Shown here piece by piece: positions 1-9,312 of a stretch of 54,470 nucleotides of DNA (its first letter is position 1; every line of letters begins with the position of its first letter). Both the position numbers and the translations under genes were made by a program. A model generated the notes under the pieces. That model made no database searches, was not told where the DNA came from, and worked only from the letters and a program-made list of their open reading frames with translations. The stretch comes from an uncultured Acidimicrobiales bacterium (GTDB lineage Bacteria > Actinomycetota > Acidimicrobiia > Acidimicrobiales > CADCTF01), in assembly GCA_902805655.1 (NCBI GenBank), contig CADCTF010000053.1, positions 69,664 through 124,133 of the forward strand, in the 5' to 3' direction.

Positions 1-173
1 GTCTCGCGGCAGCGGCGCAGCGGGCTGACCACCATGGGGAGCGGGCCGAGGGGCGCCAACCGGTCGGCCACGGCCTCGGCCTGTGCCCTCCCGTGGTCGT
101 CAAGGCCGGGGTCGAGCTCGGCGCCGAAGCCGGCTGCCGCGCGACCGTGACGGACCATCCAGATGCGACTCAT
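1..173 (-). CDS. Histidine phosphatase family protein, partial (5' part only)
   Basis: Only the first 57 codons lie in the window; the gene continues past base 1. The N-terminus MSRIWMVRHGR carries the RHG signature (Arg8-His9-Gly10), in which the His is the phospho-accepting residue of phosphoglycerate-mutase-like enzymes. The later SPLRRCRE stretch matches the second conserved Arg region of that superfamily. The start ATG overlaps the stop of the PIG-L deacetylase by 4 nt (ATGA), so the two are probably co-translated. The substrate cannot be told from this fragment. Confidence 0.85.
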   Translation of the reverse strand, partial: MSRIWMVRHGRAAAGFGAELDPGLDDHGRAQAEAVADRLAPLGPLPMVVSPLRRCRE

Positions 174-958
174 GCGTCCTCCAAGATGTTGGATTCGTCG
201 GTTCCGGGAGCCGCGCCGCGCCGGATGTAGGTCTCGAGGCCCCACATCGCCTCGAAGGCTTCCGGTGGCATGGCGAGGAAGAACGACGTCTCGGCGATCT
301 GGCTGGCGTGGGCCCGCATGGCCCGGCGCTTGACGTCGAGGTAGTCCCGAACGTCGACCCGGGTCGTGATGAGCTCCCCCGGGGTACCCATCGTGTCGTC
401 CACGCCATCGGTGTCGGGCAGGTCGGCCAGGCCCAGCTCGGCGGCCCGCTCCATCAGCTCCCGTAGGCGGTCGCGGTCGATGGTCGACTCGTAGACCCGG
501 GAGACACCCGCCATCTCCGCGGCGCGCACACCGACGCGGTGCACCTGGATGTGGTCGGGATGGCCGTAGTTGCCGTGCTCGTCGTAGACGGTGAGCACGT
601 CGGCGCCCTCTTCCCGAAGGATGCCGGCGAGCCGTCCGGCCGCCACCTCGAGGTCCGCCTGCCAGAAGCTGTCGGGGTGGTCGTTCTCCGGAGTGCCCAT
701 CATCCCGGAGTCGACGTAGCCGAGCCACGCCAGACGGTGACAACCGAGGATCTCCGCCGCTTCCACCAGCTCCGTCGCCCGCCGTTGGGCCAAGCTCTCG
801 TCGGTGCCGAGGAACCCCTCCTCCACCTCGCCGTGCTCGCCTCCGGTCGCAGTCACGAGGATGACCCGATGGCCCTCGGCGCGGGCTTTGGCCATGGTGC
901 CGCCGGTGGCTATGGCCTCGTCATCGGGGTGGGCGTGGAAGAACACAGCCGTCGCCAT
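170..958 (-). CDS. PIG-L family deacetylase (LmbE/MshB/Mca-like)
   Basis: This 262-residue protein is a zinc-dependent N-deacetylase of the LmbE fold. The AHPDDE motif (His10, Asp13) and the HPDH motif (His136) supply the expected metal ligands. In actinobacteria this family includes MshB (GlcNAc-Ins deacetylase of mycothiol synthesis) and Mca, but many paralogues have unknown substrates, so I do not assign MshB. The ATG at 958 is preceded at 6 nt by TAAGGT, which suggests a leaderless transcript. The downstream histidine phosphatase starts inside its stop codon. A clear mca is present at 49105-49986, so this is a second family member in the window. Confidence 0.88.
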   Translation of the reverse strand: MATAVFFHAHPDDEAIATGGTMAKARAEGHRVILVTATGGEHGEVEEGFLGTDESLAQRRATELVEAAEILGCHRLAWLGYVDSGMMGTPENDHPDSFWQADLEVAAGRLAGILREEGADVLTVYDEHGNYGHPDHIQVHRVGVRAAEMAGVSRVYESTIDRDRLRELMERAAELGLADLPDTDGVDDTMGTPGELITTRVDVRDYLDVKRRAMRAHASQIAETSFFLAMPPEAFEAMWGLETYIRRGAAPGTDESNILEDA

Positions 959-964
959 GCCGGC

Positions 965-970
965 ACCTTA
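965..970 (-). promoter_or_regulatory. -10 box of PIG-L gene (TAAGGT)
   Basis: TAAGGT lies 6 nt upstream of the ATG at 958, placing the likely transcription start at or next to the start codon. No convincing -35 element was seen. Confidence 0.5.
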
Positions 971-1007
971 TCCAGGCTCAGCCGGCCGCCCGGCAGGCCA
1001 CACGCCC

Positions 1008-2189
1008 TCAGCGCACCGCCTGTGCCTCACGCAGCGAGGCCACCTCGTCGGCCGTGAAGCCCCAGTCCTGCAGGGCTTCGGCGGTGTGCTGGCCCGCGTG
1101 CGACGGCGGCCGGCTGATGGCGCCCGGCGTCCTGCTGAACCGTGGCGCCGGCGAGGGCTGCACGACGCCTGCCACATCGGTGAAGGTGCTTCGTGCGACG
1201 AGGTGCGGGTGCTCGGGCGCCTCCTCGAGCGACAGCACCGGGGCGAAGCACACGTCGGTTCCCTCCATCACCTGCACCCACTCGGCCCGAGTCCTCTGCC
1301 GGAACACATCGGCGAGCTTGACGCGCAGAGCCGGCCAGGCGCTGCGGGCCATCTGCGCCTGCATGTCGGCGTCGTCGGCCAGGCCGGTCAGCCGCAGGAG
1401 CTCGGCGTAGAACTGCGGCTCGATCGACCCGATGGCCACATGCTCGCCGTCCGCCGTCTCGTACACGTCGTAGAAGTGCGCCCCGGTGTCGAGGACGTTG
1501 GTGCCGCGCTCGACCGTCCAGCCACCTCTGGCCCGCATGCCGTGGAACATGGCCGTCAGCGTGGCCGAGCCGTCCACCATGGCCGCGTCGACCACCTGGC
1601 CCAGGCCGGACGTCCTGGCCTCCAGCAGCGCGCACGCCACGCCGAAGGCGAGGAACATGGCGCCGCCCCCGAAGTCGCCGACCATGTTGAGCGGCGGCAC
1701 CGGCGCCTGTCCGGCGCGGCCGATGGGGTGGAGAGCGCCGGCCAGGGCGATGTAGTTGATGTCGTGCCCGGCGGCCGCGGCGAGCGGGCCGTCCTGGCCC
1801 CAGCCGGTCATGCGGCCGTAGACGAGTCGTGGGTTCCGCTCGAGGCACGCGTCCGGGCCCACCCCCAGCCGCTCGGTCACGCCCGGTCGGAGGCCCTCGA
1901 TCAGGGCGTCGGCCTCCTCCACCAGGCGCAGGACGACCTCCACGCCGGCCTTCGTCTTCAGGTCCACCCCGATGGAGCGCCGGCCCCGGTTGAGGACGTC
2001 GGCCGGGGGACTCGAGGGATCGCCGCCCCGCACCGCCTGCGCACGATCGACCCGGAGGACGTCGGCCCCCATGTCGGAGAGCAGCATCGCCGCGAACGGA
2101 CCGGGGCCGATGCTGGCCAGCTCGACGATCCGGATGCCGGCCAGCGGCCCGGTGGGAGCAACGATCGGAGGGGGTGCGATGTCTGCCAT
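1008..2189 (-). CDS. CaiB/BaiF CoA-transferase family, alpha-methylacyl-CoA racemase-like
   Basis: This 393-residue protein has the class III CoA-transferase fold. It carries both signatures of the racemase branch: GHDINYIAL (His142) and GDFGGG (Asp172), equivalent to the His/Asp proton-shuttling pair of human AMACR and mycobacterial MCR. It probably epimerises 2-methylacyl-CoA esters so that branched or sterol side chains can enter beta-oxidation. I chose the ATG at 2189 (MADIAPPP) over an upstream in-frame ATG at 2297, because the extra 36 residues are Arg/Pro-rich and overlap the divergent gene. A CaiB/BaiF paralogue lies at 8091-9302, and acyl-CoA genes lie between them. Confidence 0.9.
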   Translation of the reverse strand: MADIAPPPIVAPTGPLAGIRIVELASIGPGPFAAMLLSDMGADVLRVDRAQAVRGGDPSSPPADVLNRGRRSIGVDLKTKAGVEVVLRLVEEADALIEGLRPGVTERLGVGPDACLERNPRLVYGRMTGWGQDGPLAAAAGHDINYIALAGALHPIGRAGQAPVPPLNMVGDFGGGAMFLAFGVACALLEARTSGLGQVVDAAMVDGSATLTAMFHGMRARGGWTVERGTNVLDTGAHFYDVYETADGEHVAIGSIEPQFYAELLRLTGLADDADMQAQMARSAWPALRVKLADVFRQRTRAEWVQVMEGTDVCFAPVLSLEEAPEHPHLVARSTFTDVAGVVQPSPAPRFSRTPGAISRPPSHAGQHTAEALQDWGFTADEVASLREAQAVR

Positions 2190-2272
2190 CGAGCCGATGC
2201 TGACCGGGCCGGGAGGCCTCGTCAAGGACGGGCGCCGGGCGAGCGAACGCAGGTCGGAGGCATCGCGCGAGG

Positions 2273-4012
2273 ATGCAGGGCGGCTATGGCGTCGCACCCC
2301 TCCCTGAACGATCTGCGCCGGGGCTCCGCTTCGATCGGGCGGGGCCGTCCGTGAGCGGCCTGGCCGAACCGGTGGAGCTGCTCGTCAACTTCAACTCGGT
2401 GCCGTTCAGGGAAGGCCGGACGGAGGTTGGCCCACTGGAGGTCGTCATCGCGACCACCCGCCTCGGGTCCGGGCTCCGGGTGGACATCAGCTTGCGGAAC
2501 CCCGGCCGCCAACCGGTGTCGCTGAGCCATGTGGCGGTCCGGATGGACGCCTGGCCGGAGATGGTGCTCGAGCACGGGCACCAGGGCCGCTCTGTCGTGC
2601 GCCGCTGCCGCCCCGACGATTCGCGGCCGGAGCGAGCCGAGCTGCCCGATGTGGTCAAGGGCGCGCAGACCAGCGACCCGAACAGTGCCGGCGCATCGGT
2701 GTCGGGTGACCAGTTCCTCGTCACCACCCTCGGTGTCGTCGGCTTCCTCGACGCTCGCTCGCACCTCGGCACCATCACGGCCAGCCCCCGCGGCATCACC
2801 GCCACCGCCCTCCTCGACGCCGTGCCTCTCGAGCCGGGCGCCGCCCGCCAGCTCGACCCGCTCTGGTTGAGCGATGGGCCGCCAGGCCGCCTGTACTCGG
2901 AGCTGGCCTCGCATTGGGGGCGGCAGGCGGGGGCCAGGGTCAACGGCCCGACGTTGCTCGGGTGGTGCTCGCGCTACCAGTACTTCGACGAGGTGAGCCC
3001 TGCGGACATCCGGGGCAACCTTCGCCTCGCCGCCGCCCACGGCATCGAGATGATGCAGATCGATCGCGGCTACCAGTCGGCGATCGGTGACTGGCTGAAA
3101 CCCAAGCCGGGCTGGGACGAGCCCCTCGGCGCGATGGCGGCGGACATCCGAGGTGCCGGCCTCATGGCCGGCATCTGGACCGCGCCCTTCCTCGCCGGCG
3201 AGGACAGCAAGCTCTTCGCCGATTATCCCGATTGGGTCGCCACCCACACCTCGGGCCTGCCGCTGCACGGCGCCTACGAAAAGGCCTGGAACGGCTGGGC
3301 GTACGTCTTGGACACCACCCGCCCGGACGTGCTCGACCACCTGCGCACGGTGTACTCGGCACTTCGAGCCGAAGGGTTCGAGTACCACAAGATCGACCTG
3401 TGCTTCGCCGCCGCGCTGCCCGGCCGGCGGAACGACCCGGCGCTCACCCGGGCCGAGGTGCTTCGCCTCGGCCTGCAAGCGGTGCGGGACGGCATGGGAG
3501 ACGACGCGTTCCTCCTGGCGTCCGGTTGCCCCTTCGGCCCGGCCGTCGGACTCGTGGACGCCATGCGAGTGTCGGCCGACGCAGCGCCCCACTGGGGTCG
3601 GGACGACGAGTGGCCCGGGTTCGGCGAGGCGGCGCCCGCCGCGGTCAACGCTCTCCAGGCCAGCGTGCTGAGGGCGCCGTTGCACCGGCGTGTGTTCATC
3701 AACGACCCGGACTGCCTCATCCTGCGTCCGACCTCCACCGACCTGTCGGCCCAGCAGGTGGCCATCCTCGTGGCCGTCGTCACAGGGGTCGGCGGCGTCA
3801 CCCGGCTGTCGGACGACCTGTCGCTCTACCGCCGAGAGCAGTGGGACCTCTTGGAGGTGATGCGGGCCGTGCTGGCCGACGTCGACACCACCCTGGACAT
3901 CGAGGACCCGTTCGCCACCGCTCCGCACGTGCGGTCGAAGGCCTGGACGAGCCTCACCGTCGACTGGCACGGTGGTCGGAGCGGGCCATGGGCCCAGCTC
4001 GGGGCGGGCTGA
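2273..4012 (+). CDS. GH36-type alpha-galactosidase (melibiase family)
   Basis: This 579-residue protein resembles family 36 glycosidases, which release terminal alpha-galactose from oligosaccharides or glycolipids. An N-terminal beta-rich region (about 1-220) precedes the TIM barrel. KIDLC (Asp375) fits the nucleophile motif and RVSADAAP (Asp436) fits the acid/base motif. MQIDRGYQ and GIWTAPF are further barrel-strand motifs of the family. There is no signal peptide, so it is probably cytoplasmic. The length is shorter than many GH36 members (about 700). The ATG at 2273 follows a GAGG; a GTG at 2352 is an alternative. No sugar transporter is adjacent, so the physiological substrate is unknown. 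Confidence 0.85.
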   Translation: MQGGYGVAPLPERSAPGLRFDRAGPSVSGLAEPVELLVNFNSVPFREGRTEVGPLEVVIATTRLGSGLRVDISLRNPGRQPVSLSHVAVRMDAWPEMVLEHGHQGRSVVRRCRPDDSRPERAELPDVVKGAQTSDPNSAGASVSGDQFLVTTLGVVGFLDARSHLGTITASPRGITATALLDAVPLEPGAARQLDPLWLSDGPPGRLYSELASHWGRQAGARVNGPTLLGWCSRYQYFDEVSPADIRGNLRLAAAHGIEMMQIDRGYQSAIGDWLKPKPGWDEPLGAMAADIRGAGLMAGIWTAPFLAGEDSKLFADYPDWVATHTSGLPLHGAYEKAWNGWAYVLDTTRPDVLDHLRTVYSALRAEGFEYHKIDLCFAAALPGRRNDPALTRAEVLRLGLQAVRDGMGDDAFLLASGCPFGPAVGLVDAMRVSADAAPHWGRDDEWPGFGEAAPAAVNALQASVLRAPLHRRVFINDPDCLILRPTSTDLSAQQVAILVAVVTGVGGVTRLSDDLSLYRREQWDLLEVMRAVLADVDTTLDIEDPFATAPHVRSKAWTSLTVDWHGGRSGPWAQLGAG

Positions 4013-4074
4013 CTCGGCTGCGGCAGTGGCTGACGGACTGCGACGGTGGTCATGACGACGGGGAGACGGGTGCG

Positions 4075-4860
4075 ATGAGGTTCACGAACGAGATCACCGA
4101 AGAGGGCGTGACGGAGCGGCGGTTCGAGCTCGAGGTGGCGGGCGAGGCGGTGCCCGGCATCCTCTGGGTGCCCGGGGAGGCGGCCGGCAGCCGGCCCAAG
4201 GTCCTCATCGGGCACGGCGGGACGCAGCACAAGCGGACGGCGAACGTGCTGGCGCTGGCCCGCCAGCTGGTGCGCCACCTCGGCTACGCGGCCGTCGCCA
4301 TCGACGCTCCCGGCCACGGTGACCGGCAGACGGCCGAGGAGCGCGAGCGGGCCGCCGAGCTGCGGCGAGCCATCCTCCACGGCCCCCGACCCGGCGCGCC
4401 GGCCCCCGGCGCAGGGCCTCCCACTGACCCCTTCCCTGCCCGGTTCCTACAAGCCGTGGAGGAGTGGAGGGCCACCATCGATGCGGTCGAGAGGCTGGAA
4501 GAAGTGGGCACGGGGCCCACCGGCTACTGGGGCGTCTCCATGGGCACGAGCATCGGGCTGCCACTGTCGGCCACGGAGCCGCGCGTCACCGCCGCCGTGC
4601 TCGGGTTGGCCAGCCTCACGCCGCGGCCCGGGCGGGAGGAGTACATCGGTTGGGCCCGTCAGCTGTCGAAGCCGCTGCTCTTCCTGTCCCAGGCGGACGA
4701 CGCGGGCCACCCCTTCGAGCTGGCCGTCGAGCTGTTCGACCTCTTCGGCAGTGCCGAGAAGACGATGCACGTGAACCCCGGGCCGCACGTCGGCATCCCG
4801 GCCTTCGAGCGCGCCGAGGTGGAGGCGTTCTTCCGGCGGCACCTCGGCGCCGCCGGCTGA
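4075..4860 (+). CDS. Alpha/beta hydrolase (dienelactone hydrolase-like)
   Basis: The 261-residue protein has an alpha/beta hydrolase fold. Its oxyanion region is GHGG (47-50), the nucleophile elbow is GVSMG (Ser155), and GPHVGIP near the C-terminus probably supplies the catalytic His. It is presumably an esterase or lipase-like enzyme with unknown substrate. The ATG at 4075 is preceded by GGGAGA at good Shine-Dalgarno spacing. A longer in-frame reading upstream overlaps the GH36 gene and is not used. It follows the GH36 gene by 62 bp and may be co-transcribed with it. Confidence 0.85.
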   Translation: MRFTNEITEEGVTERRFELEVAGEAVPGILWVPGEAAGSRPKVLIGHGGTQHKRTANVLALARQLVRHLGYAAVAIDAPGHGDRQTAEERERAAELRRAILHGPRPGAPAPGAGPPTDPFPARFLQAVEEWRATIDAVERLEEVGTGPTGYWGVSMGTSIGLPLSATEPRVTAAVLGLASLTPRPGREEYIGWARQLSKPLLFLSQADDAGHPFELAVELFDLFGSAEKTMHVNPGPHVGIPAFERAEVEAFFRRHLGAAG

Positions 4861-4878
4861 TCTCGAACGCTTCCCCCG

Positions 4879-5661
4879 TCAGCTGGTGACGGTGCCCGCG
4901 CCGGTGCTGAGGCGCTCGACCGCCTCGGCGTCGTTGAAGACCTCTCCGGTGCAGGTGTCCGGTGTCTGCATGGCCAGGAGGACGGCGGCTTCCACGTAGC
5001 TCTCGGGAGTCGGGAGGTCGCTGCGCACCTGCACCGGTGCGGTGCCCGCTCCCCGGTACCGCAGGCCGGGTGTGTCGATGGCACCCACCGGCTTCAGCGC
5101 GTTGACGGCGATGCCGTTCTCCTTCTGGTCAGCGGCGAGCCCGATGGTGAAGGCTTCGAGGGCCCGCTTGGTGGCGCCGTAGTGCGAGCCACCGCGGGCC
5201 GCCACCGACGAGATGTTGATGATGTTCCCCGAGCGCTGGTCGATCATGGTCGGCAGCACGGCCCGAGAGCAGTGGAAGGGCCCATGGACGTTGATGCGGA
5301 ACTCGAGCTCCCAGTGCCGCGGCTCGATCTTGGAGATGGAGCCGGGCGGTTGGATGGCGGCGTTGTTCATCAGCACGTCGATGCGCCCGAAGCGTTCGAG
5401 CGTGGCCCGCACCATGGCGGCGATCGAGTCGGTGTCGGCGACGTTGCAGACCAGCGGCAGCGCCTCGCCGCCGGCCTCTTCCACGAGTCGCGCCGTGTGG
5501 TGGATCGTGCCGGGCAGGTTCGGGTCACGCTCCTGTTCGGTGCGGGCCGCGATCACCACGCTGGCACCTTCCCGGGCGTAGCCCACCGCGCAGTACTCAC
5601 CGAGCCCGCGGCTGCCTCCGGTGATGATGGCCACCTTGCCGGCCAGTCGTCCTTGCGTCAT
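4879..5661 (-). CDS. SDR family NAD(P)-dependent oxidoreductase
   Basis: A classical short-chain dehydrogenase of 260 residues. TGGSRGLG (14-21) is the dinucleotide-binding loop, NNAAI the structural NNAG motif, and SSVAAR followed by YGATK gives the catalytic Ser-Tyr-Lys. The product is a soluble oxidoreductase for an unknown alcohol or ketone. Its position beside acyl-CoA genes suggests a 3-hydroxyacyl or steroid-type substrate, but that is inference. The ATG is preceded by a strong GGGGGAGAG ribosome binding site. It converges with the hydrolase gene, 18 bp away. Confidence 0.92.
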   Translation of the reverse strand: MTQGRLAGKVAIITGGSRGLGEYCAVGYAREGASVVIAARTEQERDPNLPGTIHHTARLVEEAGGEALPLVCNVADTDSIAAMVRATLERFGRIDVLMNNAAIQPPGSISKIEPRHWELEFRINVHGPFHCSRAVLPTMIDQRSGNIINISSVAARGGSHYGATKRALEAFTIGLAADQKENGIAVNALKPVGAIDTPGLRYRGAGTAPVQVRSDLPTPESYVEAAVLLAMQTPDTCTGEVFNDAEAVERLSTGAGTVTS

Positions 5662-5674
5662 GGCTCTCCCCCTC

Positions 5675-5684
5675 GCTTCGAAGC
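5675..5684. promoter_or_regulatory. Perfect 10-bp palindrome GCTTCGAAGC, possible operator
   Basis: The palindrome lies 13 bp upstream of the SDR start, in the 191-bp gap between divergent SDR and acyl-CoA dehydrogenase genes. A repressor site is plausible, but no regulator gene is adjacent. Confidence 0.25.
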
Positions 5685-5852
5685 CTGAGAGAGGTAGTCA
5701 ACCGCAACCTCCGCACCGTCGGCACCTCGGGCCCATCTCGGCCCGAGCGCGGGGAGAAGCCCGGTGTGCGAGTATCAGCGGAGCTCGGGGGAGCATCGGC
5801 GCGGCGAGGCCTCAGGGCACCGCCGGAGCGTCGAGGAGCAGCGGGGGGACGC

Positions 5853-7151
5853 ATGACCACACCGGCGGAGCTGGCCACCATCGCGGAACAGGTGGGCGCC
5901 TGGCTGGACGAGAGCTGGAGCGTCGACCTCACCGTTCGCGAGTGGTGGCAGCGGCTCGCCGACTCGGGCTGGGGGTTCCCCACCTGGCCGACCGAGTGGT
6001 ACGGCCGAGGGCTCGGCGGTGATGCCCTCACCGTCGTGAGCCGCGTGTTCCAGGAGCGCGGCGTGCTGGGCGCGCCGAGTGGCCTGGGCCAGACCATGGG
6101 CGGTCCGGTCGTCCTGCAGCACGGTGACGACGAGCAGCGCCGGCGCCTCGTGCCACCTCTGGTCTCCGGCACCGAGGGCTGGTGCCAGTTCTTCAGCGAG
6201 CCGGGCGCGGGCTCCGACCTCGCCGGCGCCCAGACCCGAGCGGTGCGCGACGGCGACGAGTGGGTGGTAAACGGGCAGAAGGTCTGGACCTCCGGTGCCC
6301 TCACCACTGAACGCGGGATGCTGCTGGCCCGCACCGACATCGACGCTCCGAAGCACAAGGGTCTCGGGTACTTCATCATCGACGTGCACCAGCCGGGCAT
6401 CGAGATCCGCCCGCTCAAGCAGATGACGGGCGCATCGCACTTCAACGAGGTCTTCTTCACCGATGCCCGCGTGGCTCATGCCAACCTGATCGGCCGCCCC
6501 GGTGACGGCTGGGCCGCCGCCACGACCACCCTCGCCTACGAGCGCGGGGGCCGAGCCGGCACGGTCGGCGTGGCCGGCGCGAGTGGCGGCTCTCTTCGGG
6601 GGGTGCTCGACCGCAGGGCCGGCGACGTGATCGACGAGGTGCTGGCCGAGCGGCGGGCCGCGGCCAGTGAGGCCGTGGATGCCCGAAACCCCGGCATCAG
6701 CGGCCCCAACAGCCCGCTCACCTACGTGAAGGACTTCGGGCGCAACGGTGAGCCGGGCGTGCGGCAGCGGGTCGTGCAGTACTACGTGCTCAGCCGGGTC
6801 AACGCCCTGAACCAGCAGCGGGTGCGGGCCGAAGCGGCAGGAGGGAAGTCGCCGGGTCCGGCCAGCTCCACCACCAAGCTGGCTCGATCGGTCGCCACCC
6901 GGGTCAACCGAGACCTGGGTCCGCACATCCTCGGGCCGCACGCCATGCTCGCCGGCGAAGAGGCTCCGCTCCACGGCGCCGTCTGCCACTCCACCGTGCA
7001 GGCGCCGTCCACATCGATCGCGGGCGGCACCGACGAGGTGCAGCGCAACATCATCGGGGAGCGGGTGCTCGGCCTGCCCCGCGAGCCCGACGTCGACCGC
7101 GACACACCTTTCCGCGAGCTCAAGGTGGGCACGCAACGCTCCGCACCATGA
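5853..7151 (+). CDS. Acyl-CoA dehydrogenase family protein
   Basis: This 432-residue flavoprotein dehydrogenates acyl-CoA thioesters at C2-C3. The FAD/substrate signature FFSEPGAGSDLAG lies in the middle domain, followed by VVNGQKVWTSGA. The C-terminal APSTSIAGGTDEVQRNIIGERVLG is the usual FAD-contact and base region of the family. The ATG at 5853 follows GGGGGGAC; a further upstream in-frame ATG adds Arg/Ala-rich residues without similarity. Sixteen bases separate it from the hot-dog gene, which in turn overlaps the CaiB gene, so the three probably form an operon for degradation of a CoA-activated acid. Confidence 0.93.
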   Translation: MTTPAELATIAEQVGAWLDESWSVDLTVREWWQRLADSGWGFPTWPTEWYGRGLGGDALTVVSRVFQERGVLGAPSGLGQTMGGPVVLQHGDDEQRRRLVPPLVSGTEGWCQFFSEPGAGSDLAGAQTRAVRDGDEWVVNGQKVWTSGALTTERGMLLARTDIDAPKHKGLGYFIIDVHQPGIEIRPLKQMTGASHFNEVFFTDARVAHANLIGRPGDGWAAATTTLAYERGGRAGTVGVAGASGGSLRGVLDRRAGDVIDEVLAERRAAASEAVDARNPGISGPNSPLTYVKDFGRNGEPGVRQRVVQYYVLSRVNALNQQRVRAEAAGGKSPGPASSTTKLARSVATRVNRDLGPHILGPHAMLAGEEAPLHGAVCHSTVQAPSTSIAGGTDEVQRNIIGERVLGLPREPDVDRDTPFRELKVGTQRSAP

Positions 7152-7167
7152 TCAGGGAGGCACGACA

Positions 7168-8091
7168 GTGACCGATCAGCAAACCACTGAGATCCACGAA
7201 CAGGGAGGTGTGCTGCGAGGGCCGGTCCGCGCCCCGGAGAACCGGGCCATGGCCCAGGCTCGCGAAGCGACGGGCACGCCGGGCCGCGACCCCCGCATCA
7301 ACATCCACGACGACGCGACGGCCCAGAAGCTGGGCTTCAAGGGCGGCACCATCGCCGGGTCCATCCACATGGACCAGTTCGTTCCCGTGCTGGTGCAGGC
7401 GTTCGGACCCTCGTGGTTCGAGACGGGCTCGCTCTCGCTCGGTTTCAAGAACGCCACCATCAGCGGCGAGCCCGTCATCGCCATGGTGACGGCGCCGCCT
7501 CGGCCGACGGACGTGCAGGTGCCGGTGCGCATGGAGCGACCGGAAGGCGAGCTCGTCGCCGAGGGCACGGCGTCCGTCGGCATCGTGTCGGAGCCGTCGC
7601 ACCTGTTCGACACGGACCTGCGGGCCGGATCGCCCGACGACCTCCGCATCATCGCCGGCGTGCGGCCGGGCCAGCCCCTGATCGAGAACGAGCAGGTGCT
7701 CGACCCGGCCGGGCTGCGAGCCCGCATCGACGCCGGCGCCCTCACCGAGCCGCTCGACTGGTACACGGGCGACTCGCCGTGGGGAGGCCCGATCGCCAAC
7801 CCGTCCACCATGGTGCAGCTGCTGCGCAACCGCCCCGGTGACTTCGGGAAGGGCATCTCCGAGGCGGTCGGCCTGTTCGGCGCCATCGAGCTGCGACACC
7901 ACGCCGGCCCGGTGCGGTTCGGTGTGCCCTACGTCGTGTCCGGCGAGGTCGTGGCCGTCGGAGCGAGTCCGAAGACCGAGTACGTCTGGTACGACACCCG
8001 GGCGACCGATTCGGCCGGCACCGTCGTCGCATCGATGCGGATGCAGCTGCGATGGATGAAGGCCTCGTCCCCCCTCTACAAGGAGTCCTGA
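7168..8091 (+). CDS. Hot-dog/MaoC-like protein of unknown specificity
   Basis: This 307-residue protein resembles hot-dog-fold dehydratase or thioesterase proteins. The segment FKGGTIAGSIHMDQF and the later SLGFKNATISGE are like the N-terminal half of MaoC-type hydratases, and the protein is long enough for a double hot-dog. No complete catalytic motif was recognised, so hydratase activity is only suggested. It starts with GTG behind a strong AGGGAGG. Its stop overlaps the CaiB ATG by one base (TGATG), and an AAGGAG for the next gene lies inside its own 3' end, so translation of the pair is coupled. Confidence 0.75.
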   Translation: MTDQQTTEIHEQGGVLRGPVRAPENRAMAQAREATGTPGRDPRINIHDDATAQKLGFKGGTIAGSIHMDQFVPVLVQAFGPSWFETGSLSLGFKNATISGEPVIAMVTAPPRPTDVQVPVRMERPEGELVAEGTASVGIVSEPSHLFDTDLRAGSPDDLRIIAGVRPGQPLIENEQVLDPAGLRARIDAGALTEPLDWYTGDSPWGGPIANPSTMVQLLRNRPGDFGKGISEAVGLFGAIELRHHAGPVRFGVPYVVSGEVVAVGASPKTEYVWYDTRATDSAGTVVASMRMQLRWMKASSPLYKES

Positions 8092-9302
8092 TGGCCGGCG
8101 CCCTCGATGGAATCAAGATCCTGGAGTGCTCGGAGATGATCGCCGCACCGTTCGCGGGGATGCACCTCGGCGACCTCGGGGCCGACATCATCAAGGTCGA
8201 GCCGCCCGGAGGGGAGCCCTGGCGGCTCAACACCCAGTTCATGCCGACGGAGAGCCGCACCTTCCTCGCACTGAACCGCAACAAGCGCGACCTGGCCATC
8301 GACCTCAAGACGGCCGCCGGCCAGGCCGTCATCCACGAGCTCGTCCCGTCGATGGACGTGGTCATCGTCAACTACCGGCCCGACACCCCGGCCAAGCTGG
8401 GCATCGACTACGAGACGCTCCACGCCCTCAACCCCCGCATCATCTACATGGAGAACACGGCGATGGGCCGCCGCGGGCCCCAGTCCCACCGGCCCGGGTA
8501 CGACCTGGTGGCCCAGGCCATGACGGGACTGCTCATCACCGGTGGCCGCAAGGACGCCGACGGCTTGCCGCTCCCTCTCACCCCGGCCATCGCCGACTAC
8601 GGCACGGGGCTCACCATGGCCTTCGCCATCTGCGCGGCGCTGTTCGCGCGCGAGCGCACGGGCGAGGGGCAGAAGGTGGAGGCGACGCTGCTCGCGACCT
8701 CGCTCGCGCTGCAGGGCGGCGGCTTCATGCGCACGGCGGTCGACACGGGCGGCTCGATCGAGGGCACGGTCGCAGCCACCGGTGGCGACGCCCGCGCTGC
8801 GCAGGCCTACTACCGCGCGTACGCCACCAAGGACTCGATGATCGCGGTCGCCTGCCTCACCCCGGTGCTGCGTCGGAAGATGGCGGAGGCGATGGGCATC
8901 CACGACGTCCGCCACGAGCGTCAGATCCGCCGCGACAGCGAAGAGGGCATCCGCGTCGCCCACGAGGTCACCGCCGCGATCACCGAGCGCATGGCGGAGC
9001 GCACCACCGCCGAGTGGCTCGAGGTGCTCGACGGAGCCGGAGTGCCGGCCGGACCGGTCAACGACATCAAGGACCTGCCGGACGACCCGCAGGTGCTGGC
9101 CAACGACCTGGTGGTCACCCTCCCCCACCCGCTGGTGGAGTCGGTGTCCATGGTGGGACCCGTCATCCGCATGCACGGCACCCCCACCGCTGCCCAGTTC
9201 GGGCCACCGACCCTCGGCCAGCACAACGACGAGATCCTCGGAGAGCTGGGGTACGACGCCGAGCGCATCGCCGCCCTGCGCGCCGACGGCGTCATCAAGT
9301 AG
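8091..9302 (+). CDS. CaiB/BaiF family CoA-transferase
   Basis: This 403-residue class III CoA-transferase has the N-terminal GIKILECSEM and GADIIKVEPPGGEPWR segments and the C-terminal TLGQHNDEIL motif of the family. Unlike the copy at 1008-2189 it lacks the AMACR GHDINY signature and reads GYDLVAQAMTG there, so the conserved Asp used by true CoA-transferases (GYD) is present. It probably moves CoA between carboxylic acids. It is the last gene of the acyl-CoA dehydrogenase / hot-dog / CaiB operon. The ATG at 8091 has an AAGGAG 5 nt upstream. Confidence 0.93.
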   Translation: MAGALDGIKILECSEMIAAPFAGMHLGDLGADIIKVEPPGGEPWRLNTQFMPTESRTFLALNRNKRDLAIDLKTAAGQAVIHELVPSMDVVIVNYRPDTPAKLGIDYETLHALNPRIIYMENTAMGRRGPQSHRPGYDLVAQAMTGLLITGGRKDADGLPLPLTPAIADYGTGLTMAFAICAALFARERTGEGQKVEATLLATSLALQGGGFMRTAVDTGGSIEGTVAATGGDARAAQAYYRAYATKDSMIAVACLTPVLRRKMAEAMGIHDVRHERQIRRDSEEGIRVAHEVTAAITERMAERTTAEWLEVLDGAGVPAGPVNDIKDLPDDPQVLANDLVVTLPHPLVESVSMVGPVIRMHGTPTAAQFGPPTLGQHNDEILGELGYDAERIAALRADGVIK

Positions 9303-9312
9303 CGGTCAGCTC

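Noticed and set aside
2222-3970. 582-codon minus-strand frame opposite the GH36 gene
   Set aside because: The plus strand has all GH36 catalytic motifs; the minus frame is Arg/Val/His-rich with no motif.
5696-5701. TTGACT on the minus strand as a -35 for the SDR gene
   Set aside because: No acceptable -10 lies 16-18 bp downstream (AAGCGA), and the gene has a strong ribosome binding site with a conventional leader. The evidence is too weak.
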